A stretch of 8,319 nt of DNA, taken from positions 1 through 8,319 of the forward strand of contig QIKG01000003.1 in NCBI GenBank assembly GCA_003232965.1. Reading direction: 5' to 3'. Below, one piece after another: positions 1 to 6,064 of this stretch. Position 1 is the first letter of the stretch; each line of letters starts with the position of its first letter. The position numbers and the translations under genes were made by a program. The notes beneath the pieces are model-generated. The model saw only the letters and a list, made by a program, of their open reading frames with translations, was not told the origin of the DNA and ran no database searches. Source of the stretch: Oceanospirillales bacterium (lineage in GTDB: Bacteria; Pseudomonadota; Gammaproteobacteria; Xanthomonadales; SZUA-36).

Positions 1-46
1 TGGTTGGTCGAATGTTCATAGTTAATACCCTCGTTTCTCTGTGTTG

Positions 47-67
47 GCGTTACCACAATGGTAACGC
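47..67. repeat. Perfect 9-bp inverted repeat, 3-base loop
   Basis: GCGTTACCA (47-55) and TGGTAACGC (59-67) are perfect inverted arms around CAA. No T-run follows on either strand, so it is not a standard intrinsic terminator. It could be an operator-like dyad or the stem of a decayed element. No adjacent gene is visible in the window to connect it to. Confidence 0.5.
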
Positions 68-382
68 TGATGTGTTGTAAAAATTGTAGGGTTTATTAGT
101 CCACCTAAATGGCATAATAGTAGCTACTTTCAAATGAGTTCAATATTGTGATGTTCAAACCACGTATCCTGCTTAGAAGCGTGTTCACATCCTGTTGCGT
201 TATAATTAATTGTCAATTCTTCATTTTCTTCTATCTCACGCACTGAAATAAACGCTAAGGTTTTATTGGTGATATTTGTTCTCTACTGTTTTTGCTTATG
301 TTTTTTTGTATACCTATTTCACATTAGTACTATATTAATTTTTTTGACCTCTCTAATTTATACAGAACTTAATTTTAAGTCC

Positions 383-432
383 TGAAAAACCCCTGAAAAA
401 CTCCTGAAAAAAACATGATTTTTGATGAAAAA
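383..432. repeat. Helically phased TGAAAAA repeats
   Basis: TGAAAAA starts at 383, 394, 405 and 426, so the spacings are 11, 11 and 21 bases, close to one, one and two helical turns. The first three copies share the longer word CCTGAAAAA. Phased A-tracts of this kind are known to curve DNA and attract nucleoid proteins such as H-NS-like factors. That this happens here is inference. Confidence 0.6.
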
Positions 433-529
433 CCCAAATGATTATGGATTTTTATAGAAAATTCATAAATTTTTCATAAATAAAAGGTGAAAAGCAAGAG
501 AAAAGCAAAAAAGCAACAAAAGCAGAAGC

Positions 530-646
530 AAAAGCAAGGACAGCCACTTTATTTTGTTTGCGCCCCGTGTCAAGAAAAGCAAAAAAGCAAGGACAGCCAC
601 TTGAAAAGCAAGGACAGCCACTTTATTTTGTTTGCGCCCCGTGTCA
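530..646. repeat. Duplicated 43-bp direct repeat with a partial third copy
   Basis: Positions 530-572 and 604-646 are identical over 43 bases, offset by 74. A partial copy of the first 20 bases lies between them at 583-602. Each full copy runs from AAAAGCAAGGACAGCCACTT to CGCCCCGTGTCA. Read on the minus strand, the last part of the right-hand copy is in frame with the IS256-type transposase remnant and encodes its DTGRK residues. The repeat therefore seems to include transposase sequence and to have been duplicated after that junction formed. The AAAAGCAAGGACAGCCACTT word may be a dispersed genomic repeat, which I cannot check here. Confidence 0.75.
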
Positions 647-840
647 TCAGAGCCAATAATAACCAGCAGGCATAGGCGATCACCCATTCTTATGTTGCAG
701 CAAACGCCATCGGCCCAGATATAAACGAAACGGCGCTTACTTAAATCTCTTTTACGCCAGTCGTCATAATCTGCTTCCCAGCCTTGTTTTAATAATGCCT
801 CCAAGGGGTTTTCTATTGGCGTTTTAAGCGAAACAATACT
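631..840 (-). pseudogene. IS256-family (mutator-type) transposase remnant
   Basis: The minus-strand frame reads SIVSLKTPIENPLEALLKQG and runs straight on into WEADYDDWRKRDLSKRRF, VYIWADGVCCNIRM and LCLLVIIGSDDTGRK. The first part resembles the N-terminus of IS256-family transposases (NPLE-LL-G). The rest matches their central region just before and around the first catalytic Asp (WADG), usually found more than 100 residues further on. About 100 or more residues therefore seem to have been lost at roughly 781-792, near the LKQG residues, where short similarity between the two parts could have guided the deletion. The C-terminal half with the other two acidic catalytic residues is absent, and the frame passes into the 43-bp repeats. 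Family members are usually about 400 residues, so this cannot be an active transposase. No in-frame ATG precedes it; an out-of-frame ATG lies at 852-854. The family call is fairly sure and the internal deletion is inferred. Confidence 0.7.
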
Positions 841-851
841 ATTATTGTTTC
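830..851. repeat. 8-bp inverted repeat at the start of the transposase remnant
   Basis: GAAACAAT (830-837) and ATTGTTTC (844-851) are perfect inverted arms around a 6-base loop. They lie where the transposase start should be and may be part of the element's leader. There is no T-tract. Confidence 0.4.
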
Positions 852-855
852 ATGT

Positions 856-908
856 GGTGTATCTCTTGTTGGTTGTTGATCCTCTAAGATCAATCAACAG
901 GATACACC
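856..908. repeat. Inverted repeat, possible IS256-type terminal sequence or operator
   Basis: GGTGTATC (856-863) and GATACACC (901-908) are perfect inverted arms. The similarity continues inward imperfectly: TTGTTGGTTGTTGATC on the left against GATCAATCAACAG on the right. The right arm lies just outside the transposase remnant, where the element's terminal repeat would be expected. A further ATACACC at 924-930 has the same orientation as the one at 902-908, 22 bases away. It could be the insertion-sequence end, a regulatory dyad for the downstream regulator, or both. Confidence 0.45.
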
Positions 909-1008
909 GCTTTAATTTAACTCATACACCAGAAATCATTACAGCTCCATTTGAAGCCGTTATGGGAGAGGTGGACCATTCCATTAGTAGTGAATAGAAA
1001 CAATTGAT

Positions 1009-1014
1009 AAAGGG
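1009..1014 (+). promoter_or_regulatory. Ribosome binding site supporting the GTG start at 1022
   Basis: AAAGGG lies 7 bases before GTG (1022-1024). The alternative in-frame TTG at 1004 has no comparable purine-rich site upstream, so the GTG start is preferred. Confidence 0.55.
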
Positions 1015-1021
1015 CTTCTTA

Positions 1022-1930
1022 GTGATAAAAAAATATACCTTGAAACATCTAATTTTTGATTTTCACGACTATAAAGTCTGGGCAAATGGTGTCGAACTCA
1101 CCATTGACCATAAGGCGGTAGAGGTATTTAAGTTGTTGGCTGAGAATGCTGGTAAAACTATCCGTATCGACGATTTTATGGATAAAGTTTGGACGAATAA
1201 GCCCAGTGGGCCAGAGGTGGTTACTGCTGCGATCGCTCGCCTAAGAAAAATTTTTAAGATAACAGGCTTGGATGAGCAAATTGTCACCGTTCATAAAGTT
1301 GGTTATCGGTTTGAACCGAAATTAGACTCTACTCAAAGGCAACCCACTCACATTTCCAAATGGTTATGGCTATTGTTAGGGTTTCTACTTGTTAGTTTAA
1401 GTATCAATTTTAAACAATATTTAAATGAGCCCACAGAATTAAGCCTCAAAAATTCAAATGCTTTTGCAATTACTCCTGAATCCAAATCTAACATGACTCA
1501 AATATATGTACTCAGGCACGCTGAAAAAAGTAGTTATGATGAAAGCGACCCAGATTTATCAGAATATGGAGTAAATCATGCCAAATACTGGAAGAGTGTA
1601 TTGCAGCATATAACATTTGACCAAATTTATACCACAGACTTTAAAAGAAATATCAAAACTGCGGCAATCATAAGCAAAGGTTCTGGTGTGGAAGCAGAAG
1701 TTTATCATCCAATGAGTTTTGAGGTTCTTAAATTTATAAACAAGATTAAAGGCCAAAAAGCCCTGATAATAGGACACTCCAACACCATTCCGGACATGCT
1801 AAATCGCATCATTGGAGAAAGCAAATATCCACCCATGAGCCACAAAAACTACAATACATTGCACCTTGTCACTATCGACAACAATGGTAACACTGCATCG
1901 ACAGTATTGAATATTGAAATGCCTCAATAA
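1022..1930 (+). CDS. ToxR/CadC-like membrane regulator with periplasmic histidine-phosphatase domain
   Basis: The protein has 302 residues from the GTG start. Residues about 8-100 form an OmpR/PhoB-type winged-helix domain (Trans_reg_C): LTIDHKAVEVFKLLAENAGK, then IDDFMDKVW, VVTAAIARLRKIF and the closing VHKVGYRF hairpin. Residues about 114-130 (WLWLLLGFLLVSLSINF) form one membrane helix. The architecture predicts a cytoplasmic N-terminus and periplasmic C-terminus, as in CadC and ToxR. Residues about 158-302 are a histidine-phosphatase (phosphoglycerate-mutase-like) domain: IYVLRHAEK has the RH signature (R165, H166 as phospho-acceptor), R209 lies in TTDFKRNIKTA, and IIGHSNT carries the second His (H252). 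NYNTLHLVTI resembles the family's late strand. The catalytic set looks intact, so the domain may hydrolyse or sense a phosphorylated compound; ligand and target genes are unknown. There is no receiver or kinase domain, so it would act as a one-component system. It stands alone between an insertion-sequence remnant and a terminator, and is more AT-rich than the genes to its right, which hints at transfer. Domain calls are confident; function is inferred. Confidence 0.85.
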   Translation: MIKKYTLKHLIFDFHDYKVWANGVELTIDHKAVEVFKLLAENAGKTIRIDDFMDKVWTNKPSGPEVVTAAIARLRKIFKITGLDEQIVTVHKVGYRFEPKLDSTQRQPTHISKWLWLLLGFLLVSLSINFKQYLNEPTELSLKNSNAFAITPESKSNMTQIYVLRHAEKSSYDESDPDLSEYGVNHAKYWKSVLQHITFDQIYTTDFKRNIKTAAIISKGSGVEAEVYHPMSFEVLKFINKIKGQKALIIGHSNTIPDMLNRIIGESKYPPMSHKNYNTLHLVTIDNNGNTASTVLNIEMPQ

Positions 1931-1975
1931 TTTTTAGAAGGTACAAAATTATTTAAAGATTAAGAGTTAAGTTGT

Positions 1976-2004
1976 AAAAAGCCCGGCAGTTGTCGGGCTT
2001 TTTT
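1976..2004. terminator. Bidirectional intrinsic terminator
   Basis: GCCCG (1981-1985) pairs with CGGGC (1994-1998), and the flanking A5 and T6 extend the stem or serve as U-tracts in either direction. It lies 45 bases after the plus-strand regulator and 34 bases beyond the rpoH stop, so it can end both convergent transcripts. Confidence 0.85.
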
Positions 2005-2030
2005 ACGCGTGGGCATAAATGCCCACGCGT
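2005..2030. repeat. Long perfect hairpin at the rpoH 3' end
   Basis: ACGCGTGGGCAT (2005-2016) is complementary to ATGCCCACGCGT (2019-2030), leaving a 2-base loop; in RNA the innermost pairs would open. It abuts the terminator, so the rpoH mRNA would end in two stacked stems: this one, then the G+C-rich stem with its T-tract. It may protect the 3' end or assist termination. Confidence 0.7.
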
Positions 2031-2037
2031 GGTTTGT

Positions 2038-2898
2038 TTATGCGGCGATACTGGCGCGCATTTTTTTCAATGCGTTGGCTTCCAGCTGGCGGATGCGCTC
2101 AGCGCTAACACCGTAATCATTCGCAAGGGTTTGCAGGGTATCTTTATGATCACCCAACCAACGGCGGCGAATAATGTCTTGGCTGCGTTCGTCTAGTTCG
2201 CTCAAGCCGCTGTAGAGCAGAGAATTGTTATGCTCTTCCATATTGCTGGAGGTTGCCAGTTCTTCAGGGCTGGCGCTGTGATTTTCCAGAAATGCGGCCG
2301 GCGCACTCCAAGCGGTTTCTTCATCAGCACCCGGCGGCAGATCAAAACCGATATCCAGGCCACTGAGGCGGGATTCCATTTCAACCACAACTTCAGGTTT
2401 AACCCCGAGGTTTTCGGCCACAACTTGAACTTCTTTGTAATTCAACCAACCAAGACGCTTTTTAGAACGACGCAGATTGAAAAACAATTTTCGTTGCGCT
2501 TTAGTTGTAGCAACTTTAACAATACGCCAGTTGCGCAGGATGAATTCATGCATTTCCGCACGGATCCAATGCACTGCAAATGACACCAGGCGTACGCCAC
2601 GGTCCGGGTCGAAGCGTTTAACGGCTTTCATCAGGCCAATATTACCTTCCTGGATGAGGTCAGCTAATTGCAAACCGTAACCGTTATAACCACGGGCAAC
2701 ATGAACCACAAAACGCAGATGCGCCATAACCATTTGGCGGGCTGAATCGAGGTCTTCGTTTTCAAGAAAGGCGCGCGACAGTTGTTGCTCTTGCTCAACT
2801 GTAAGAACAGGGATTTTGTTAACTTGCTGGATATAGGCCTCTAAGGTACCTACGCCAGATAATATGGGTAAAGACTTGATCATTAATTCGTTGCTCAT
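2038..2898 (-). CDS. rpoH: RNA polymerase heat-shock sigma factor RpoH (sigma-32)
   Basis: This alternative sigma factor directs RNA polymerase to heat-shock promoters for chaperones and proteases. It has 286 residues; E. coli RpoH has 284. Region 2 contains LRFVVHVARGYNGYGL, then DLIQEGNIGLMKAVKRFDP and VRLVSFAVHWIRAE (residues about 60-115). The RpoH box QRKLFFNLR (135-143), which distinguishes RpoH from other group 3 sigmas, is preserved. Region 4.2 ends with TLQTLANDYGVSAERIRQLE and ANALKKMRA. The ATG at 2898 was chosen because GGAGG (complement of 2903-2907) lies 4 bases before it and the N-terminus matches the family. An in-frame ATG at 2931 would add 11 unsupported residues. A sigma-E-type promoter lies about 190 bases upstream. 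It follows ftsX, as in many gammaproteobacteria, and ends at the shared terminator. Assignment is near certain. Confidence 0.97.
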   Translation of the reverse strand: MSNELMIKSLPILSGVGTLEAYIQQVNKIPVLTVEQEQQLSRAFLENEDLDSARQMVMAHLRFVVHVARGYNGYGLQLADLIQEGNIGLMKAVKRFDPDRGVRLVSFAVHWIRAEMHEFILRNWRIVKVATTKAQRKLFFNLRRSKKRLGWLNYKEVQVVAENLGVKPEVVVEMESRLSGLDIGFDLPPGADEETAWSAPAAFLENHSASPEELATSSNMEEHNNSLLYSGLSELDERSQDIIRRRWLGDHKDTLQTLANDYGVSAERIRQLEANALKKMRASIAA

Positions 2899-2902
2899 TA
2901 AG

Positions 2903-2907
2903 CCTCC
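2903..2907 (-). promoter_or_regulatory. rpoH ribosome binding site
   Basis: The minus strand reads GGAGG, 4 bases before ATG at 2898. The match to the anti-Shine-Dalgarno sequence is strong and the spacing is short. It decides the start over the upstream ATG at 2931. Confidence 0.7.
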
Positions 2908-3085
2908 GACAGAACCTATCAATGTTAGCATAAGTAGGTGTTTCAGCCAAGGGAAAACCCAAATTGAAAACCCTATGAAAACAAGCTATAGCCGATGTTT
3001 CAAGAGATTTTAGGCGTCTCACCTACGGGAAGATGTAAGCTATTCAGACAGTTTACTGCCTAAACACATGTTCCCTCGATGCAAT

Positions 3086-3114
3086 TTTAGATACAAAATT
3101 AGGTGAAAAGTTCC
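3086..3114 (-). promoter_or_regulatory. Predicted sigma-E (RpoE) promoter of rpoH
   Basis: On the minus strand GGAACTT (3114-3108) is followed, after exactly 16 bases, by TCTAAA (3091-3086). This fits the RpoE consensus GGAACTT-N16-TCnnA closely and has the same spacing as the sigma-E promoter of E. coli rpoH. The predicted start near 3080 gives a leader of about 180 bases. It would couple envelope stress to the cytoplasmic heat-shock response. Confidence 0.8.
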
Positions 3115-3117
3115 CTA

Positions 3118-3130
3118 TTATCGACGATAA
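3118..3130. promoter_or_regulatory. 13-bp palindrome just upstream of the rpoH promoter
   Basis: TTATCG (3118-3123) and CGATAA (3125-3130) flank a single base. The palindrome begins 3 bases upstream of the -35 element. On the minus strand, flanking CCCT and AGGG let it form a longer imperfect hairpin. It could be an operator or a weak ftsX 3' hairpin; no U-tract follows. Confidence 0.35.
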
Positions 3131-3163
3131 AAGAGGGTAAAAAAGGAATAAATAAGACAGTGT

Positions 3164-4171
3164 TTATGTCGGGTTTAGGTTTTGCAAATGTCGTCTTACC
3201 GCAAGCGCTGCACCGAGTAAGCCCAGTACGCCGCCCGTTAATAAAACCAGCAGGCTACCGCTAAAGCCCGGCGTAATTAATTCAAATTCACTCTGGTAGC
3301 TAAGCAGTAGCCGATCCAGTGGTGAGCGGATCAAAGCCAAAGAAATCGACATAAGAATAACGGCCACCATGCCACCAAACAAACCGTACCAAAATCCGGT
3401 ATAAAGAAAAGGTCGCCGAATAAATGCTTCGGTGGCACCAACCAGTGACATCACTTCGATTTCTTCCTTACGATTATGAATATCTAGACGAATGGTATTG
3501 CCAACAACAAAAATTACTGCGAAACCAAAAAGCAGCGCCAATAAGCGACCTATACTTGCCCCCAGATCCATCAATGCGTGCAGGCGCTCTAACCATTTAA
3601 GGTCATACTGAGCGAACTCAACTCCGGGTAATTCCTGCAAGCGGGTAAGAAGTTTGTCTAACTGTTGTTTGAACTGGAGTTTACTTTCCGCAGCCGTACC
3701 CACCGCAGCTTCCAGTAACTGGATTTCCAGCACCCAGGGTAAAGGGTTTTCGGTAAGTGCATCCACGGCAGCAGCAAAACCCGAATTTTCCCGAAAATCA
3801 GTTAATGCATCCTCTGGTGACAAGCTGGTAACTTTGTCTACTTCCGGCCAGCTTTGAATTGCAGCCGCCAGTTGAGTGGTCGCTGCGGTATCTGTACCGG
3901 AATTGAGAAATACACTGATGCTTGAAAAATCTTCAGTTGCCGGATTAACCTGCTGAATGTTTTTCAAGCCGACCCAGAGACCCAAAGGCAGGGCCAGCGC
4001 AATACCAAGTACCACAACCGTCATCATTGTTCCCAACGGGCTGCGCACCAGCGCACCCAGGCTGGAAAAAAAACTGTATACATGCCGACGCGCCCAAGCA
4101 CGAATCGCCAGCGCTTTCCCAGCGTTCATTGAGTGTCGGCTTGATCGCCGCTGTTTGCGTGTATTGACCAT
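3164..4171 (-). CDS. ftsX: Cell-division ABC transporter permease FtsX
   Basis: FtsX is the membrane subunit of FtsEX. It does not transport a substrate but passes FtsE ATPase cycles to periplasmic activators (EnvC in E. coli) that switch on septal amidases. The 335 residues fit the family: a basic cytoplasmic N-terminus (1-46), TM1 at about 48-70 (MMTVVVLGIALALPLGLWVGL), a periplasmic domain at about 71-205 including ISVFLN and the PLPWVLEIQL segment, and TM2-TM4 at about 206-226, 258-282 and 304-326. The cytoplasmic NRKEEIEVMSLVGAT (233-247) is the conserved coupling segment. Its ATG shares one base with the ftsE stop (TGATG), and no good Shine-Dalgarno site is visible, so translational coupling to ftsE is likely. 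Assignment is near certain. Confidence 0.96.
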   Translation of the reverse strand: MVNTRKQRRSSRHSMNAGKALAIRAWARRHVYSFFSSLGALVRSPLGTMMTVVVLGIALALPLGLWVGLKNIQQVNPATEDFSSISVFLNSGTDTAATTQLAAAIQSWPEVDKVTSLSPEDALTDFRENSGFAAAVDALTENPLPWVLEIQLLEAAVGTAAESKLQFKQQLDKLLTRLQELPGVEFAQYDLKWLERLHALMDLGASIGRLLALLFGFAVIFVVGNTIRLDIHNRKEEIEVMSLVGATEAFIRRPFLYTGFWYGLFGGMVAVILMSISLALIRSPLDRLLLSYQSEFELITPGFSGSLLVLLTGGVLGLLGAALAVRRHLQNLNPT

Positions 4172-4845
4172 CAGCCTGAGCGGCTCATTTCCACGCGACT
4201 CATGCCGCCATGTTCCAGCACCAGCACACGGCGATTCAACTGCTCGATAAGAGCTATGTCATGACTGGCAATCAATACCGTAGTACCCAATTCATTCAAA
4301 CGGCAAAACAGGGTCATTAAATCTGCGGAAAGATCCGGATCTAAATTTCCGGTAGGTTCATCTGCCAGCAATACCGGCGGGTGACTGATAATTGCCCGAG
4401 CGATACCCACCCGCTGTTGCTCACCACCAGATAATGCCAGCGGCATAGTCTTTATTTTGCGCAGTAAATCGACTTGATCAAGTGCCGCACTGACGCGTTT
4501 TTGAATTTCCTGATAGCGCACACCGGCAATAATTAATGGCAGCGCGACATTATCAAAAACAGTTTTATCGCTAAGTAGTTTATGGTCCTGAAAAATAACT
4601 CCGACTTTTCGGCGTAATACCGGCAATTGCCGGCGTGAAACTTTTGCCAGATTACGCCCGTCAAGAAATACCTGACCACCGCTGGGTCTTTCTAGCAGGG
4701 CAATCAGTTTTAGCAGCGTGCTTTTGCCAGCACCCGAATGGCCGGTAAGAAAAGCCATTTCACCGGCTTCAAGATGGAAACTTACATCGCTTAAAGCCAT
4801 TACACTGCCTGGATAGCGTTTGCTCACTCGCTCGAAACGAATCAT
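4171..4845 (-). CDS. ftsE: Cell-division ATP-binding protein FtsE
   Basis: FtsE is the cytoplasmic ATPase of FtsEX; its ATP cycle drives the conformational change in FtsX that activates peptidoglycan splitting at the septum. It has 224 residues, the usual length. ABC motifs are complete and in order: Walker A GHSGAGKST (35-43), Q-loop Q86, signature LSGGEQQR (138-145), Walker B VLLADEP (158-164) with TGNLD following, and the switch His in ASHD (H195). MIRFERVSKRYPG is a typical FtsE start. The start is 13 bases downstream of the gspF stop with only a weak ribosome binding site, and it overlaps ftsX by one base. In many gammaproteobacteria ftsY precedes it; here the upstream gene is gspF. Confidence 0.96.
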   Translation of the reverse strand: MIRFERVSKRYPGSVMALSDVSFHLEAGEMAFLTGHSGAGKSTLLKLIALLERPSGGQVFLDGRNLAKVSRRQLPVLRRKVGVIFQDHKLLSDKTVFDNVALPLIIAGVRYQEIQKRVSAALDQVDLLRKIKTMPLALSGGEQQRVGIARAIISHPPVLLADEPTGNLDPDLSADLMTLFCRLNELGTTVLIASHDIALIEQLNRRVLVLEHGGMSRVEMSRSG

Positions 4846-4858
4846 AGTCTTGTTTGCT

Positions 4859-6064
4859 TCATGCTATTAGCTGGTTAAAGCTGAGAATCGGCAACATAAC
4901 CGCCAGTACAATCATCAATACAAAGCCCCCGACCAGTAAAATCAATGCCGGTTGCAACAACCCGACCAAGGCTTCGGATAAGGCGGTCAGATTTTCTTCC
5001 TGGGTGTCTGCCGCCCGAGAAAGCATGTTATCGAGTTGCCCGGAACTCTCACCGACATCAACCAGGCGTAAAACCAGCGGCGGAAATGCCTCACTGTTGC
5101 GCATGGCCCGACCCAACGGACTGCCTTCAATTACACTGCGGGTAATCCCGGCAAGTTGTTGACGCAAGGCATCATTGGGCATTGAACGCACGGCAACTGG
5201 AAGAGCTTCAGCCAGCGGTACAGCGCTGGTCACTAGCAAGCTGAGCGTACGGGTAAAGCGGGAAGTATTCACCGAGCGGATAAAGCGCCCCAACAAAGGC
5301 AGACGCAGAAAAACACCTTGGATTCGTTGGCGTGCTGCCGGGGTATTCCAGGCGCGATAGAGTGAAAACCCCAAACCCAGTAATGCCAGCAAAAAATAAA
5401 TCCCATAGTTGTTAAGAAACTCACTAACACCCATCAACATCCGCGTTAGCATCGGTAGCTCATCGCCGCTTTGCACAAACACCGCTGTGACCTTGGGCAC
5501 GACTACAATCATCATGGCGACAACCACGATGATTGCCACCACTGTTACCACCACGGGGTAAATTAGAGTCATTCCCAGGCGCCGGGTAATCGACAAGCGT
5601 TGCTCGGCATGATCCGCTAGGCGTTCAAGTACTGCATCCAACTGACCGGAACGTTCGCCGGCATCTACTGAAGACACCAGCCAATTGGGAAACTGGCGTG
5701 GAAAGTCCGACATTGATGATGCCAGCGAACGCCCTTCAAGAACCGATGAACGAATAGCCGCAAGCAGCTCTTTGGATGCCGGCCTTTCACTTTGTTCGCT
5801 AACAGTTGCCAGCGCTTCTTCCAGCGGCAGTGATGCCTGCGTTAGAGTCGCCAACTGGCGTAGAATAAGCACCAACTCACTAGCTGGCAAAGACAGTCTG
5901 CGACCTTTGATTTGGCGCTTGTCATCAACAACAGTGGTGACATCAAGTGGGGTTAAACCTTTATCCCGCAATTGTTGACGCAGTTGCCGGGCAGAATCAG
6001 CCTGGGCGATACCCTTTTGGGTTTTCCCCTGTTGGTCGAGTGCCTGCCAGGAATACGCCGACAT
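4859..6064 (-). CDS. gspF: Type II secretion inner-membrane platform protein GspF
   Basis: GspF is the polytopic inner-membrane protein that links the GspE ATPase to pseudopilus assembly. The 401-residue length is typical. It starts with the conserved SAYSWQALDQQGK and contains two GspF domains (about 63-190 and 265-390) that are internal repeats: VDAGERSGQLDAVLERLAD (133-151) corresponds to VDVGESSGQLDNMLSRAAD (335-353). Membrane segments are at about 165-190, 217-237 and 368-397. The ATG shares one base with the gspE stop (TGATG), so translation is probably coupled. It could in principle be a PilC-type protein of type IV pili, but the adjacent secretin gene and the gspD-E-F order favour type II secretion. 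No gspG-K genes follow, which is unusual for a gsp operon. Confidence 0.93.
   Translation of the reverse strand: MSAYSWQALDQQGKTQKGIAQADSARQLRQQLRDKGLTPLDVTTVVDDKRQIKGRRLSLPASELVLILRQLATLTQASLPLEEALATVSEQSERPASKELLAAIRSSVLEGRSLASSMSDFPRQFPNWLVSSVDAGERSGQLDAVLERLADHAEQRLSITRRLGMTLIYPVVVTVVAIIVVVAMMIVVVPKVTAVFVQSGDELPMLTRMLMGVSEFLNNYGIYFLLALLGLGFSLYRAWNTPAARQRIQGVFLRLPLLGRFIRSVNTSRFTRTLSLLVTSAVPLAEALPVAVRSMPNDALRQQLAGITRSVIEGSPLGRAMRNSEAFPPLVLRLVDVGESSGQLDNMLSRAADTQEENLTALSEALVGLLQPALILLVGGFVLMIVLAVMLPILSFNQLIA

Larger units (their letters stand above)
1..529. other. AT-rich stretch without a recognisable gene
   Basis: I see no convincing coding frame on either strand. Base composition is clearly more AT-rich than in the secretion and division genes to the right. 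The stretch holds a 9-bp inverted repeat (47-67), phased TGAAAAA repeats (383-432) and, from about 480, a purine-rich low-complexity tract of AAAAGCA-like words leading into the repeat block at 530-646. It looks like accessory or decayed sequence next to the insertion-sequence remnant. No RNA gene is recognisable. Confidence 0.6.

Noticed and set aside
306..333. TTGTAT-N16-TACTAT promoter-like pair
   Set aside because: Such matches are common by chance in AT-rich sequence, and no gene or RNA can be identified downstream.
487..675. Plus-strand open frame rich in Lys, Gln and Ser
   Set aside because: It is built from purine-rich low-complexity sequence and the direct repeats, has no ribosome binding site, and is antisense to the transposase remnant at its end. 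It is better explained as repeat sequence.
911..997. Short plus-strand frame with ordinary-looking residues ending in EVDHSISSE
   Set aside because: It is 28 codons with no credible start and no family I recognise. It could be a gene scrap beside the insertion-sequence end, but nothing supports that.
1004..1021. TTG start for the regulator, six codons upstream of GTG
   Set aside because: There is no purine-rich site before it, whereas GTG at 1022 has AAAGGG at 7 bases and yields an N-terminus that begins directly before the winged-helix domain.
2230..2680. Plus-strand open frames across rpoH
   Set aside because: They are antisense to well-conserved RpoH codons, including the RpoH box, and have no recognisable domain or ribosome binding site.
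2899..2931. ATG at 2931 as the rpoH start
   Set aside because: It would place the strong GGAGG inside the coding region and add 11 residues not seen in the family.
2977..3008. CTTGAAA on the minus strand as a heat-shock (sigma-32) -35 element for rpoH
   Set aside because: No CCCCAT-like -10 element lies at the right distance.
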